DNA from: an uncultured Bacilli bacterium
GTDB taxonomy: Bacteria; Bacillota_I; Bacilli_A; RF39; UBA660
Assembly: GCA_910585915.1 (NCBI GenBank)
Contig: CAJUGF010000006.1
Coordinates: 1 to 53,938, forward strand
Reading direction: 5' to 3'
DNA: 53,938 bases
In this document: piece after piece, positions 26,726 through 35,312 of the stretch
Position numbering within the stretch: position 1 is the first letter of the stretch
Layout: every line of letters starts with the position of its first letter
Notes under the pieces: model-generated
Seen by the model: the letters and a program-made list of their open reading frames with translations, nothing else
Databases searched by the model: none
What the model was told of the DNA's origin: nothing
Program-made: the position numbers and the translations under genes

Positions 26726-26848
26726 ATGAAAAGAACTTATCAACCAAATAAACGTAAAAAAGCAAAAAAACATGGCTTCTTCGCTAGAAAAGAAACTAAT
26801 ATATTAAAAAGAAGAAGAAGAAAAGGACGCAAACAATTATGCAAATAA
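26726..26848 (+). CDS. rpmH: 50S ribosomal protein L34
   Basis: This 40-codon gene encodes L34, a very basic protein of the large subunit. The start KRTYQPNKRKKAKKHGFFAR and the end RRRRKGRKQL are diagnostic. It is four residues shorter than the usual 44, with the middle STKNGR segment compressed to KETNI. A strong AAGGAGGG site lies seven bases before the ATG. It is the first gene of the rpmH-rnpA-yidC-jag cluster, followed by a weak hairpin that may lower downstream expression. Confidence 0.97.
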   Translation: MKRTYQPNKRKKAKKHGFFARKETNILKRRRRKGRKQLCK

Positions 26849-26849
26849 A

Positions 26850-26871
26850 CCACATTATGTGGCTTTTTTTA
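26850..26871 (+). terminator. attenuator-like hairpin after rpmH
   Basis: CCACA-TTA-TGTGG followed by C and seven Ts lies between rpmH and rnpA; the stem is only five pairs, so it is probably leaky. Confidence 0.6.
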
Positions 26872-26887
26872 TAAGGAATGAAAAGTA

Positions 26888-27214
26888 ATGAAAAAATATG
26901 AAGTTGTGAAAACTCATGAAGAATTTAACCAGATTATCAAAAATGGAGAATATATTAGAAATTCTTTTTATAATATATATATAAGGAAAGGAAACTTTAA
27001 TTATCCACGTTTTGGTATTGCCGTTGGAAAAAAATTAGGAAACGCAGTTTTTAGAAATAAACAGAAGAGAAGAATGCGCATGATTTTGACCAGTCAAAAA
27101 AAAGAGTTTTCAAATGGTTATGATTATATTATAATAATGAAAGAGAAGACCAAAGAAGCAAGTTATACTGAATTAGAAAGTATGCTTTTAGATCTTTTAA
27201 CAAAAAGGAGATAA
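26888..27214 (+). CDS. rnpA: ribonuclease P protein component
   Basis: RnpA is the protein cofactor of RNase P, which matures tRNA 5' ends. The 108-residue product contains the RNR-type motif in GIAVGKKLGNAVFRNKQKRRMRM, where family members have 'S-K-K-x-G-x-A-V-x-R-N-x-x-K-R'. The N-terminal VKTHEEFNQIIKNGEYIRN is typical. It is placed between rpmH and yidC as in almost all Firmicutes and ends one base before yidC. Confidence 0.95.
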   Translation: MKKYEVVKTHEEFNQIIKNGEYIRNSFYNIYIRKGNFNYPRFGIAVGKKLGNAVFRNKQKRRMRMILTSQKKEFSNGYDYIIIMKEKTKEASYTELESMLLDLLTKRR

Positions 27215-27215
27215 C

Positions 27216-28259
27216 ATGAAACATAAAAAACAAATATTAAGTGTTTTATTAGTAGCTATTATTTTATGCACTAGTGGTTGTGGTAATAGTAATTATATAA
27301 AATCTGGAGACAATAAAGTAGTAATCAATGAAGAAACAGGTCAGAGTTTACAAAAAGACATATTATGTAAACCTGGAGAAGAAAATCTATATAAAACATA
27401 TGAGCAATATAATGATCAGTTAAATGTAAGATTAGAAGATCTGCCAACCTGTAAGGATTTTAAATTAAATTCTGTGCCATATCATAGCCTTTGGGAATCA
27501 ATTTTTGTAAAACCGCTTGCTTGGATTATTTTACAAGTTGGATACCTATTGAAGAATTTTGGATGGGCTGTAATGTTAGTAGGTTTATTAATTCGTTTAA
27601 TTCTATTTCCCTTGTCCATTAAAACGATGCGTCAAGCAGAAAATATGAAAAAAGCGAATCCAGAAATTAAAAAAATTGAAAAAAAATATGCCAATCGAAC
27701 AGATAGTGAAAGTATGATGGCAAAAAGTCAAGAAACCATGCTTGTATATCAAAAATATAAAATTAATCCAGTTAGTGGTTGTCTTGTATCATTCCTCCAA
27801 ATCCCTTTATTTTTTGCTTTTTTACAAGCAATCAATCGTGTTCCAGCCATTTTTGAAGGCGAATTATTTGGAATGAATCTTGGAATGACACCTTGGAAAG
27901 GAATTAATAATGGTCAGTATATTTATATAGCATTAATAATATTAATTATTGCTACAACATATTTTTCCTTTAAAAATTCTATGAATCAAAATCAGAACAT
28001 GGGAAATAATGAAGTCATGAAACAAATGGATTTTATGTTTAAATTTATGATTGTTATGATTTCAGTAGCATCTTTTAGTCTTCCAACAGCATTAGCTTTC
28101 TATTGGATAGTAACCAATGCCTTTATCGTTTTACAAAATTTCTTAGTAAAAAAAGTTTTAAATAAAGAAGAAAACAATAAAAAGGAGCCAAAAAAGCAAT
28201 CAAAAGAAAAAGTAAAGAATGCTAAAATTGTAAAAGAGATTAAGAAAGCAGGGAAGTAA
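27216..28259 (+). CDS. yidC: membrane protein insertase YidC (SpoIIIJ/OxaA type)
   Basis: YidC inserts and folds membrane proteins, alone or with SecYEG; in B. subtilis SpoIIIJ also supports sigma-G activation in sporulation. The 347-residue product has a lipoprotein signal (LVAIILCTSGCG, acylated Cys near residue 23). The conserved transmembrane core follows: LLIRLILFPLSIKTMRQAENM, with the hydrophilic-groove Arg, then the helical cytoplasmic loop, SGCLVSFLQIPLFFAFLQAI, and TALAFYWIVTNAFIVLQN. A Lys/Glu-rich tail (residues about 310-347) is typical. It is somewhat long because of an extended extracytoplasmic segment (about residues 24-90). Confidence 0.96.
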   Translation: MKHKKQILSVLLVAIILCTSGCGNSNYIKSGDNKVVINEETGQSLQKDILCKPGEENLYKTYEQYNDQLNVRLEDLPTCKDFKLNSVPYHSLWESIFVKPLAWIILQVGYLLKNFGWAVMLVGLLIRLILFPLSIKTMRQAENMKKANPEIKKIEKKYANRTDSESMMAKSQETMLVYQKYKINPVSGCLVSFLQIPLFFAFLQAINRVPAIFEGELFGMNLGMTPWKGINNGQYIYIALIILIIATTYFSFKNSMNQNQNMGNNEVMKQMDFMFKFMIVMISVASFSLPTALAFYWIVTNAFIVLQNFLVKKVLNKEENNKKEPKKQSKEKVKNAKIVKEIKKAGK

Positions 28260-28261
28260 GA

Positions 28262-28867
28262 ATGGACATAGTAGTAGAAGAAAAAACATTTGAAGAAGCC
28301 TTAGAAAAAGCTTTAGTAAAGCTGAATGCCAATCAAAGTGAAGTTGTATATAAGAAAGAAGAAATGACAGGAAAATTATTTAAGTCTTCTTCTGTGAAAG
28401 TTACTGTAGCAACCAAAAGAGAAATATTAAATCAAATAAAAGCCTATTTGAAGCAATTAGTTGAAGGCTTAGGACTTAAAATAGAATTAGAAAGCAATAT
28501 AAGAGAAGATAGTTATAATATAAAAATGTTTTCTGATAACAATCCAATTTTAATAGGGAAAAATGGCCAAACTCTTAAAGCATTAGAAACATTAATCAAG
28601 CAAAAATTATTAAAAGATTGGAAAATATATTTTAAAATAAATCTTGATGTTGAAGATTACAAAGAAAAAAGAATTGATTATTTAGAAAAATTAGCAGTTC
28701 GTACAGCAAGAGAAGTTAGAAGTACAAAAATCGATGCTACACTTGAAAATATGAATTCTTATGAACGAAGAATAATTCATAATAAATTAACTGATTTTAA
28801 AGGGATTATAACAACTAGCGAAGGAGAAGAACCAAATCGACATATTATTATAAAAGCAGAAAAATAA
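28262..28867 (+). CDS. khpB: KhpB/Jag RNA-binding protein
   Basis: Jag (KhpB) is an RNA-binding protein that in streptococci forms a complex with KhpA and influences cell elongation; it follows yidC in most Firmicutes. The 201-residue product has an N-terminal Jag-N domain (residues about 1-50), a KH-like segment with NPILIGKNGQTLKALETLIKQ and a C-terminal R3H domain with AVRTAREVRSTKIDATLENMNSYERRIIHNKL. The start lies two bases after the yidC stop. Confidence 0.94.
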   Translation: MDIVVEEKTFEEALEKALVKLNANQSEVVYKKEEMTGKLFKSSSVKVTVATKREILNQIKAYLKQLVEGLGLKIELESNIREDSYNIKMFSDNNPILIGKNGQTLKALETLIKQKLLKDWKIYFKINLDVEDYKEKRIDYLEKLAVRTAREVRSTKIDATLENMNSYERRIIHNKLTDFKGIITTSEGEEPNRHIIIKAEK

Positions 28868-28918
28868 TTTCTGTTTTTTCTTTTAAAAATGTTATAATAC
28901 GACCGAAGGAGAATTTAT

Positions 28919-30277
28919 ATGGAAGATACAATATGTGCCATATCAACTAATAGTGGAACAAAAGGGGCTATTTCTATCGTAAGATTAAGTGGAAAAGAAG
29001 CCATTTCAATTACAACTAAGATTTTTTCCAATCGTGCTTTTAAAAGTGCACAAAGTCATACAATACATTATGGATACATTGAAGATAATAAAGAAAAAAT
29101 TGATGAAGTATTAGTTATTAAAATGTTAGCTCCAAAAACATATACCAAAGAAGATATAGTAGAAATTAACTGTCATGGGGGACTAATTGCAACTAATAAA
29201 ATATTAGAATTACTAATTCTTCATGGAGCAAGATTAGCAGAACCAGGAGAATTTACAAAAAGAGCCTTTTTAAATGGAAGAATTAACCTCTTAGAAGCAG
29301 AGTCTGTAAGTGATATGATCAATGCCAAAAGTGAAAATGCTAGAAGTCTAGCAATGAATGGAATCACTGGCAGTCTAACAAAACTAATTCAAAATTTAAG
29401 AGATGAAATTGTCTCCTTATTAGCTAACATTGAAGTAAACATTGATTATCCAGAGTATGAAGATGAAATAGTAATTACACATGAAAATATTAAGCCAAAA
29501 TTAACTCAAATATCTACCAAACTAGAGAAGATTGTAAAAGAATCTCAAAATGGTCGCATAATTAAAGAAGGATTACAAGTTGCCTTTATTGGAAGACCAA
29601 ACGTTGGAAAAAGTAGCTTACTTAATGCCTTTTTAGAAGAAGAAAAAGCAATTGTGACAAACATATCAGGTACAACAAGAGACATTGTAGAAGGTTCTCT
29701 AAATTTAAATGGCTTTATTTTAAACCTAATAGATACTGCAGGAATTCGTGAAACTGAAGATATTGTAGAGAAAATAGGTGTTAATAAAAGTAAAAAAATA
29801 TTAGAAGAAGCAGATGTGGTCATTTTAGTTTTAAATGGTAATGAACAATTAACCAAAGAAGATAAAAAATTATTAGAAACTGTATCAACTAAACCGCATA
29901 TAATCTTTTTAAATAAAAATGATTTAGAGCAAAAAATAGAGAAATATTTGCTTAATGAATCACATGTGGTAGAAGGGAACACACTAGATACCATAGGAAT
30001 AAATCCTCTAAAAGAAAAAATTATTGAAATGTTCCAACTAAATGAATTAGAAAAAAAAGATATGAATTATCTATCCAATGTTCGTCAAATTACCTTAGCA
30101 AAACAAGCCTTAATCAATATGGATAATGTACAAAAACAGATTGAGGAAAACATACCAATTGATATGTTAGAAATAGAATTAAAAGAAGCATGGACAAATT
30201 TAGGATTAATTATTGGAGAGGCTTACGAAGAGGAATTAATTGATAATTTATTTGCCAAATTTTGTTTAGGGAAGTGA
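28919..30277 (+). CDS. mnmE: tRNA modification GTPase MnmE
   Basis: MnmE with MnmG installs the (carboxymethyl)aminomethyl group at U34 of certain tRNAs. The 452-residue protein has the N-terminal tetrahydrofolate-binding domain, a TrmE GTPase domain with GRPNVGKSSLLNAF (G1), TNISGTTRDI (G2), LIDTAG (G3) and LNKNDL (G4), and the C-terminal catalytic FCLGK that supplies the conserved Cys of the C-x-G-K motif. It has its own upstream TATAAT-like element at about 28892-28897. Confidence 0.97.
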   Translation: MEDTICAISTNSGTKGAISIVRLSGKEAISITTKIFSNRAFKSAQSHTIHYGYIEDNKEKIDEVLVIKMLAPKTYTKEDIVEINCHGGLIATNKILELLILHGARLAEPGEFTKRAFLNGRINLLEAESVSDMINAKSENARSLAMNGITGSLTKLIQNLRDEIVSLLANIEVNIDYPEYEDEIVITHENIKPKLTQISTKLEKIVKESQNGRIIKEGLQVAFIGRPNVGKSSLLNAFLEEEKAIVTNISGTTRDIVEGSLNLNGFILNLIDTAGIRETEDIVEKIGVNKSKKILEEADVVILVLNGNEQLTKEDKKLLETVSTKPHIIFLNKNDLEQKIEKYLLNESHVVEGNTLDTIGINPLKEKIIEMFQLNELEKKDMNYLSNVRQITLAKQALINMDNVQKQIEENIPIDMLEIELKEAWTNLGLIIGEAYEEELIDNLFAKFCLGK

Positions 30278-30280
30278 AAA

Positions 30281-30784
30281 ATGATCAGATTAGCCAAACC
30301 ACAAGATGTGGAACAAATAATGGATATCATCAACGTAATCAAAAAAGAAATGAAAAAGGAAAATAATCCACAATGGAATGATAGTTATCCACTAGAAAAT
30401 GATTTCATGAATGATATAAAACAAAATGCCTTATACATTATAGAAGAAAATAACAAAATTAAAGCATTTGCATCTATAACAGAAGATTTAGAAGATGACT
30501 ATGAACACGTAAATAATCGCACCAAAGAAAGATCATTAGTAATACATCGTTTAGCAGTTGCTCAAAACGATAAAAAAAAGGATGCGTTCAGAAATTATTT
30601 TCTTTTGCAATGAAAAAAGCTCTTCAAAATAATATATTTTATATCAAAGCAGATACAGAAATTCATAACATTAAAATGAATAATTTATTTCAAAAATTAG
30701 GCTTTCAAAAAATGGGGGGAACTACGTTGGTCTGATAATGATGGAATTTACAATTATTATGAAAAGAAACTAGGAAGTGATTAA
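30281..30784 (+). pseudogene. GNAT acetyltransferase broken by two frameshifts
   Basis: The first frame (110 codons, from 30281) begins a GNAT N-acetyltransferase: MIRLAKPQDVEQIMDIIN and later HRLAVAQNDKKK, where the acetyl-CoA loop should begin. It breaks at an A8 run (30572-30579) and continues in another frame as GCVQKLFSFAMKKALQNNI ... NLFQKLGFQKMG. It breaks again at a G6 run (30714-30719) and finishes in the first frame as LRWSDNDGIYNYYEKKLGSD. One missing A and one extra G would restore a single gene of about 168 codons ending at 30784. It could be a recent pseudogene, homopolymer sequencing errors, or slippage control. It sits between mnmE and mnmG. Confidence 0.8.
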
Positions 30785-30785
30785 A

Positions 30786-32633
30786 ATGAAGTACGATTGT
30801 ATAGTAGTTGGAGGAGGACATGCTGGATGTGAAGCAGCGCATATTGCTGCTTTTATGGGGCAAAAAACACTTTTAATAACAATGAATATTAAAAACATTG
30901 CTGATATGCCATGTAATCCATCAATTGGAGGAACAGCCAAAGGAATAATTGTTAGAGAAATAGATGCCTTAGGCGGTTTAATGGGAAGGGTTGCAGATAA
31001 ATCCCATTTTCAAATAAAGATGTTAAACAGTGCCAAAGGACCAGCTGTCCGATCATTAAGAGCTCAAGCAGATAAAGTTACTTATCCACAAAACATGTTA
31101 AAAGAATTGCAAAATACTACTAACTTAGAAATAAAAGAGGGAATGGTAGAAGACATAACAATAGAAGATAATAAAATAAAGTCTGTAGTTTTAGAAGATG
31201 GAACAAGTATAGAAACATCAACACTAATATTAACCACAGGAACTTACCTAAAAGCAAACATATTAATTGGTAGTGAAAATACTGAAGGTGGCCCTCATGG
31301 AGAAGCAAGAAGCAATAATCTGAGTGATAATTTAAAAAAACATGGCTTTCATATTCAAAGATTAAAAACAGGAACACCACAACGAATAAAAAGAGATTCT
31401 ATTGATTTTAGTAAAATGAAGGAAGAAGTTGGAGATCAAGAATACTATACATTTAGCTGGGATACAGAACCAAGTTATGATATTAAAATGCAGCAAAAGT
31501 GTTACTTGCTATATACAAATGCCAATACCCATAAAATCATTTTAGATAACCTAGACAAATCAGCAATGTATGGAGGATATGTGACAGGAATTGGTCCAAG
31601 ATATTGTCCATCTATAGAAGATAAATTAGTTCGATTTAAAGATAAAGAAAGACATCAATTATTTTTAGAGCCAGAAAGTATGTATTATGATGAATGGTAT
31701 TTGCAAGGCTTTTCTACCAGTATGCCCAGAGATATTCAAGAAAAAATGGTTCATAGCTTAAGTGGATTAGAAAATGCTATAATTTCAAAATATGCCTATG
31801 CAATAGAATACGATGCGATCGATCCCTTACAAATTAAACCATCATTAGAATCTAAAGTCATAGAAGGCTTATTTACAGCAGGACAAATCAATGGGACTAG
31901 TGGCTATGAAGAAGCAGCAGGACAAGGACTCATAGCAGGAATCAATGCCAGTTTAAAATTACAACAAAAAGAACCTTTAATATTAAAAAGAAACGACGCA
32001 TACATAGGAGTTTTAATAGATGATTTAGTAACCAAAGGAACAAATGAACCATATCGGATGCTTACATCAAGGGCAGAATATCGTTTAATATTAAGACATG
32101 ATAATGCCGATATAAGATTACGTGATTACGCTTATTCTGTAGGAAGTATAACCAAAGAACAATATGAGAATACTCAGAAAAAGAAACAATTAATGCAAGA
32201 ATTAACTACATTCTTAAAAAATACTAAACCAAGCAAAGAACAATTAGAAAAGTGGAACTTAACGCTCACCCCATCTAAAAGCCTTTATGAATTATTAAAA
32301 AGGCCAGACTTCAATTTAGAAAAATTAAATCAAAATATGACTTTATCATACCCAAAACTAATTCAAGAACAAGTAGAAATCGCTATTAAATATGAAGGTT
32401 ATATCAATAAAACCTATCGAGATGTTGAAAAAATGCTAAAATTAGAAGCTAAAAAAATACCTCAAGATATTAATTATGACAAAATCAAAAATATAGCTTC
32501 TGAGGCTAAACAAAAACTAAAACAAATAAGGCCAGAATCCTTAGGACAAGCAGCACGAATCAGTGGAGTAAATCCATCAGACCTTTCAATAATTGCAGTC
32601 TACTTAAAAAAGGAGTATAGCAAAAATGAATGA
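30786..32633 (+). CDS. mnmG: tRNA uridine carboxymethylaminomethyl synthase MnmG (GidA)
   Basis: MnmG is the FAD-dependent partner of MnmE in U34 modification. Starting at the ATG at 30786 (AGGA ten bases upstream) the protein begins MKYDCIVVGGGHAGCEAAHI, the FAD Rossmann motif. It also shows ADMPCNPSIGGTAKG, the catalytic-region CPSIEDK, and the GTSGYEEAAGQGLIAGINA signature near residue 370. The length of 615 residues is normal. A GTG nine bases upstream would only add three residues. Its last codons overlap rsmG by eight bases. Confidence 0.97.
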   Translation: MKYDCIVVGGGHAGCEAAHIAAFMGQKTLLITMNIKNIADMPCNPSIGGTAKGIIVREIDALGGLMGRVADKSHFQIKMLNSAKGPAVRSLRAQADKVTYPQNMLKELQNTTNLEIKEGMVEDITIEDNKIKSVVLEDGTSIETSTLILTTGTYLKANILIGSENTEGGPHGEARSNNLSDNLKKHGFHIQRLKTGTPQRIKRDSIDFSKMKEEVGDQEYYTFSWDTEPSYDIKMQQKCYLLYTNANTHKIILDNLDKSAMYGGYVTGIGPRYCPSIEDKLVRFKDKERHQLFLEPESMYYDEWYLQGFSTSMPRDIQEKMVHSLSGLENAIISKYAYAIEYDAIDPLQIKPSLESKVIEGLFTAGQINGTSGYEEAAGQGLIAGINASLKLQQKEPLILKRNDAYIGVLIDDLVTKGTNEPYRMLTSRAEYRLILRHDNADIRLRDYAYSVGSITKEQYENTQKKKQLMQELTTFLKNTKPSKEQLEKWNLTLTPSKSLYELLKRPDFNLEKLNQNMTLSYPKLIQEQVEIAIKYEGYINKTYRDVEKMLKLEAKKIPQDINYDKIKNIASEAKQKLKQIRPESLGQAARISGVNPSDLSIIAVYLKKEYSKNE

Positions 32634-33345
32634 AAAAGAATTTATTGACTACACAAAAGAAATAGGAATAGAATTAACAACAAAGCAATTAGAACAACTA
32701 TCACTTTATGCAGATTTTCTATTGGAATACAATAAGCACACCAATCTAACTGCAATTAAAACCATTGAAGAAGTTTATTTGAAGCATTTCTATGACTCCT
32801 TAACATTAATGAAAATAACCGATTTTAAAGCCAATAATAAACTATTAGATATCGGTTCAGGGGCAGGATTTCCTGGACTTATATTAGCAATTTGTTATCC
32901 AGAACTAAACATTGATTTATTAGATTCTAACCATAAAAAAATAGATTTTTTAAATCAGATGATTGAAAAATTGCAGTTAAAAAACGTAAAAACGATCTAT
33001 GAAAGATCAGAGGAATATGTACAAAAAAATAGAAATAAGTATGATTACATAACTGCACGAGCAGTCGCTGAACTCCGAATTCTTGTTGAAATATCATTAC
33101 CTAGTTTAAAAATAGGTGGTTATTTTTTAGCAATGAAAGGCAATTTAGAAGAAGAACTAAACAATGCAACCGATGCTATTGAACTTTTAAATGGTCAAAT
33201 CGTTTCAAAAATAGAATTTGAATTACCAAATTCCTCTGGAAAGCGTACAATTCTAAAAATTGAGAAACAAAAAGAAAGTCCACATATCTATCCAAGATCC
33301 TATAATATGATTGTAAAAAAAGCATTGAAAAAAAACAATAACTAA
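32626..33345 (+). CDS. rsmG: 16S rRNA (guanine-N7) methyltransferase RsmG
   Basis: RsmG (GidB) methylates G527 of 16S rRNA at N7 in E. coli numbering. The 239-residue product has the SAM motif LLDIGSGAGFPGLILAI near residue 80, preceded by KHFYDSL and followed by LLDSNHKKIDFLNQM and TARAVAEL. The eight-base overlap with mnmG couples translation. The order mnmE-mnmG-rsmG-noc is that of B. subtilis. Confidence 0.97.
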   Translation: MNEKEFIDYTKEIGIELTTKQLEQLSLYADFLLEYNKHTNLTAIKTIEEVYLKHFYDSLTLMKITDFKANNKLLDIGSGAGFPGLILAICYPELNIDLLDSNHKKIDFLNQMIEKLQLKNVKTIYERSEEYVQKNRNKYDYITARAVAELRILVEISLPSLKIGGYFLAMKGNLEEELNNATDAIELLNGQIVSKIEFELPNSSGKRTILKIEKQKESPHIYPRSYNMIVKKALKKNNN

Positions 33346-33380
33346 GGTACAATGGATTATAGAATAAGGGGCTGATTGAA

Positions 33381-34604
33381 GTGAATATGGAACAAAACAT
33401 TCAAACTGTATCAGTTGATGATATCATTCCAAATAGATTTCAACCACGACTTGCTTTCGATGAAACAGGTTTAAAAGAATTATCAGAGTCCATAAAACAG
33501 CATGGTATAATTCAGCCATTAGTTTTAAGGCGTCTTGGAGATAAATTTGAAATAATAGCAGGAGAGAGAAGATACAAAGCTGCAACAATGGCAGGATTAA
33601 ATGAAGTTCCAGCTATTATTTCTAATATTGATGATAATAAAAGTGCTGAGGTTGCTTTAGTAGAAAATATTCAAAGAAGAAATTTAACAGCGATTGAAGA
33701 AGCTAAATCTTATAAAAGTTTATTAGATCGAGGATATTTAACTCAAGAGCAATTAGCGGAAAAAATGGGTGTATCTCAATCATCTATTGCCAATAAATTG
33801 CGATTACTAAATTTAGATGAAGATGTTCAAAATGCTTTGTTAAATGAAAGAATATCGGAAAGACATGCTAGAGCATTACTAGCATTACCAAAACCTGAGC
33901 AAAAAAAATGGTTAAAAAAGATTATAGAAAAAAGGATGACGGTGCGACAATTAGATATGGAACTAAAAAAATTAAAAGAAAATGGTGCAGAAGATGATAC
34001 TATCATTCCACTAGTAAATTTAACACCAAATTTAGAAAATATAATGAACAATGCAACAGATATTAATCCTATAAGAGAATTGCATGATGTAGAAAGCATG
34101 TTAACACCAACAAATGCAGAACCTGAGAAAGTAGAAGAACCAACTATAGAGCCAGTTGAAAACTTAGCTCCACCAAATAAATTCTTCAATTTTTTAGAAG
34201 ATGAAGCAGCTAATATGAATATGACAAATAGTTTACTATCAAATGCTATTCCTGAAATAGTAAACCCAATCAAAGAAGAAATAGAAGTATTAGATGATGG
34301 ATTAGAAGAAACAGAAGTACCATTCTTTTTTGAAAATTCACAATCCAATGGAACAAATAATGTTATTGAGGAAGTCAAAGAGCCAAGCTTAGAAGAAAAG
34401 ATAGTTGATCCAGTTGCTTCTATTATAAAATTGGATCCAAACTATGAGCAAATAGTTGAAGAAGAAAATGGAACAGACTTAAAATCAGCTATTGGTGAAG
34501 TGAGAGACCTAGTAGACAAACTAAATAACAAAGGGTTTAACATTGAACTAGAAGAATTAGATTTAGAAGATGGGTATCAAATGAATTTTAAAATAAAAAA
34601 ATAA
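33381..34604 (+). CDS. noc: Noc-type ParB-family nucleoid occlusion protein with long acidic insert
   Basis: Noc binds NBS palindromes and keeps the division septum off the chromosome. The ParB-like N-domain has IPNRFQPR (17-23), the CTP-binding GERRY (61-65) and ENIQRR (95-100). In the DNA-recognition segment Q133, K139 and R161 occupy positions where Noc proteins, unlike ParB, have Gln, Lys and Arg; the fourth specificity position is N144 rather than Lys. The position after rsmG and the NBS sites in this window agree. Two features are odd: the N-terminal amphipathic membrane helix of B. subtilis Noc (MKHSFSRFFGLGEK) is absent, and an acidic linker of about 160 residues (200-363) precedes the C-terminal dimerisation part. 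A KFFNFLEDEA motif lies at 267-276. I use the GTG start, with AAGGGG nine bases upstream. Confidence 0.87.
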   Translation: MNMEQNIQTVSVDDIIPNRFQPRLAFDETGLKELSESIKQHGIIQPLVLRRLGDKFEIIAGERRYKAATMAGLNEVPAIISNIDDNKSAEVALVENIQRRNLTAIEEAKSYKSLLDRGYLTQEQLAEKMGVSQSSIANKLRLLNLDEDVQNALLNERISERHARALLALPKPEQKKWLKKIIEKRMTVRQLDMELKKLKENGAEDDTIIPLVNLTPNLENIMNNATDINPIRELHDVESMLTPTNAEPEKVEEPTIEPVENLAPPNKFFNFLEDEAANMNMTNSLLSNAIPEIVNPIKEEIEVLDDGLEETEVPFFFENSQSNGTNNVIEEVKEPSLEEKIVDPVASIIKLDPNYEQIVEEENGTDLKSAIGEVRDLVDKLNNKGFNIELEELDLEDGYQMNFKIKK

Positions 34605-34628
34605 TCTCAAATTGATTGAGATTTTTTT
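34600..34628. terminator. bidirectional terminator between noc and sigK-like gene
   Basis: ATCTCAA and TTGAGAT form a stem flanked by A-rich and T-rich runs, serving both converging genes. Confidence 0.75.
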
Positions 34629-35242
34629 CTGGTATTAAAAGTATATTCTTGCTGTAATTTAAAAATAGCATTTTTAACAATTCTAGATACATAAGACTGT
34701 GATAAGTTAAATTTTAAAGAAATCTCTGCTTGTGTTAATTTTGGAGGATAAAAGCCTAAATAATATTTTAAAATTTCTTGTTCCCTATCACTCAAATTAG
34801 AAAGTAATGAAAAAGCTTCATTGAAATCTAATTGCATTAAAATATCATCAATAAAATCCTTCTCATCACAAATTGCATCTTCCAAAGTGAAATTTTCTCC
34901 TGAGATCGGTTGTTGTAAACTTAAATGAGAATTCCATTTTTTCCATTTTCTTAAGTGCATTAAGATTTCATTATAAATTACTTTAGTAGCATAAGTTGCA
35001 AAAGCACAGTTTTTCTTTTGATCAAAAGAATCAATCGCTTTGATAAGTCCAATGGTTCCAATAGAGATAAAATCATCAATATCATCATAGGTTTGACAAA
35101 AATTAAAATGTTGAAAAACAATATAACGAACTAAAGACATATTTTGAATAATTAAAGATTGACGCGCTTGTAAATCTCCATTCGCGTATAATTGAACTAA
35201 ATCTTGATTTTTTTGTGTTATAGCAGAACTTTTCTTTGTCAT
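34607..35242 (-). CDS. sigK: SigK-like sporulation sigma factor (no pro-sequence)
   Basis: This sigma-70 family protein of 211 residues matches the sporulation group SigE/SigK. Region 2 reads DDFISIGTIGLIKAIDSFDQK...FATYATKVIYNEILMHLRKWKK, and region 4 reads LSDREQEIL...LTQAEISLKFNLSQSYVSRIVKNAIFKL. The phrase NEILMHLR...LSLQQPI follows the SigK pattern (NEILMHLR...VSLHDPI). No hydrophobic pro-sequence precedes region 1: the protein starts MTKKSSAITQKNQDLVQLYANGD. It is therefore probably made active without proteolysis, if it is SigK at all; SigE is the alternative. The gene is uninterrupted. GGAGG lies at a good distance from the ATG. Confidence 0.75.
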   Translation of the reverse strand: MTKKSSAITQKNQDLVQLYANGDLQARQSLIIQNMSLVRYIVFQHFNFCQTYDDIDDFISIGTIGLIKAIDSFDQKKNCAFATYATKVIYNEILMHLRKWKKWNSHLSLQQPISGENFTLEDAICDEKDFIDDILMQLDFNEAFSLLSNLSDREQEILKYYLGFYPPKLTQAEISLKFNLSQSYVSRIVKNAIFKLQQEYTFNTRKKSQSI

Positions 35243-35312
35243 ATAATTCCTCCATATAAAGACAAATTATATAAAAAAAAAGAATAAATAATGCGTTTTA
35301 TAACACTAAAAA

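Noticed and set aside
29545..29994. 149-codon minus-strand frame inside mnmE
   Set aside because: It is a shadow of the GTPase-domain codons in the opposite strand.
33827..34378. 183-codon minus-strand frame inside noc
   Set aside because: It arises from the repetitive acidic-linker codons and is not supported by any signal.
33381..34604. Calling the ParB-family gene Spo0J/ParB
   Set aside because: The residues at the specificity positions (Q133, K139, R161), the ISERHARAL phrase and the location after rsmG are Noc-like, and true NBS sites are present.
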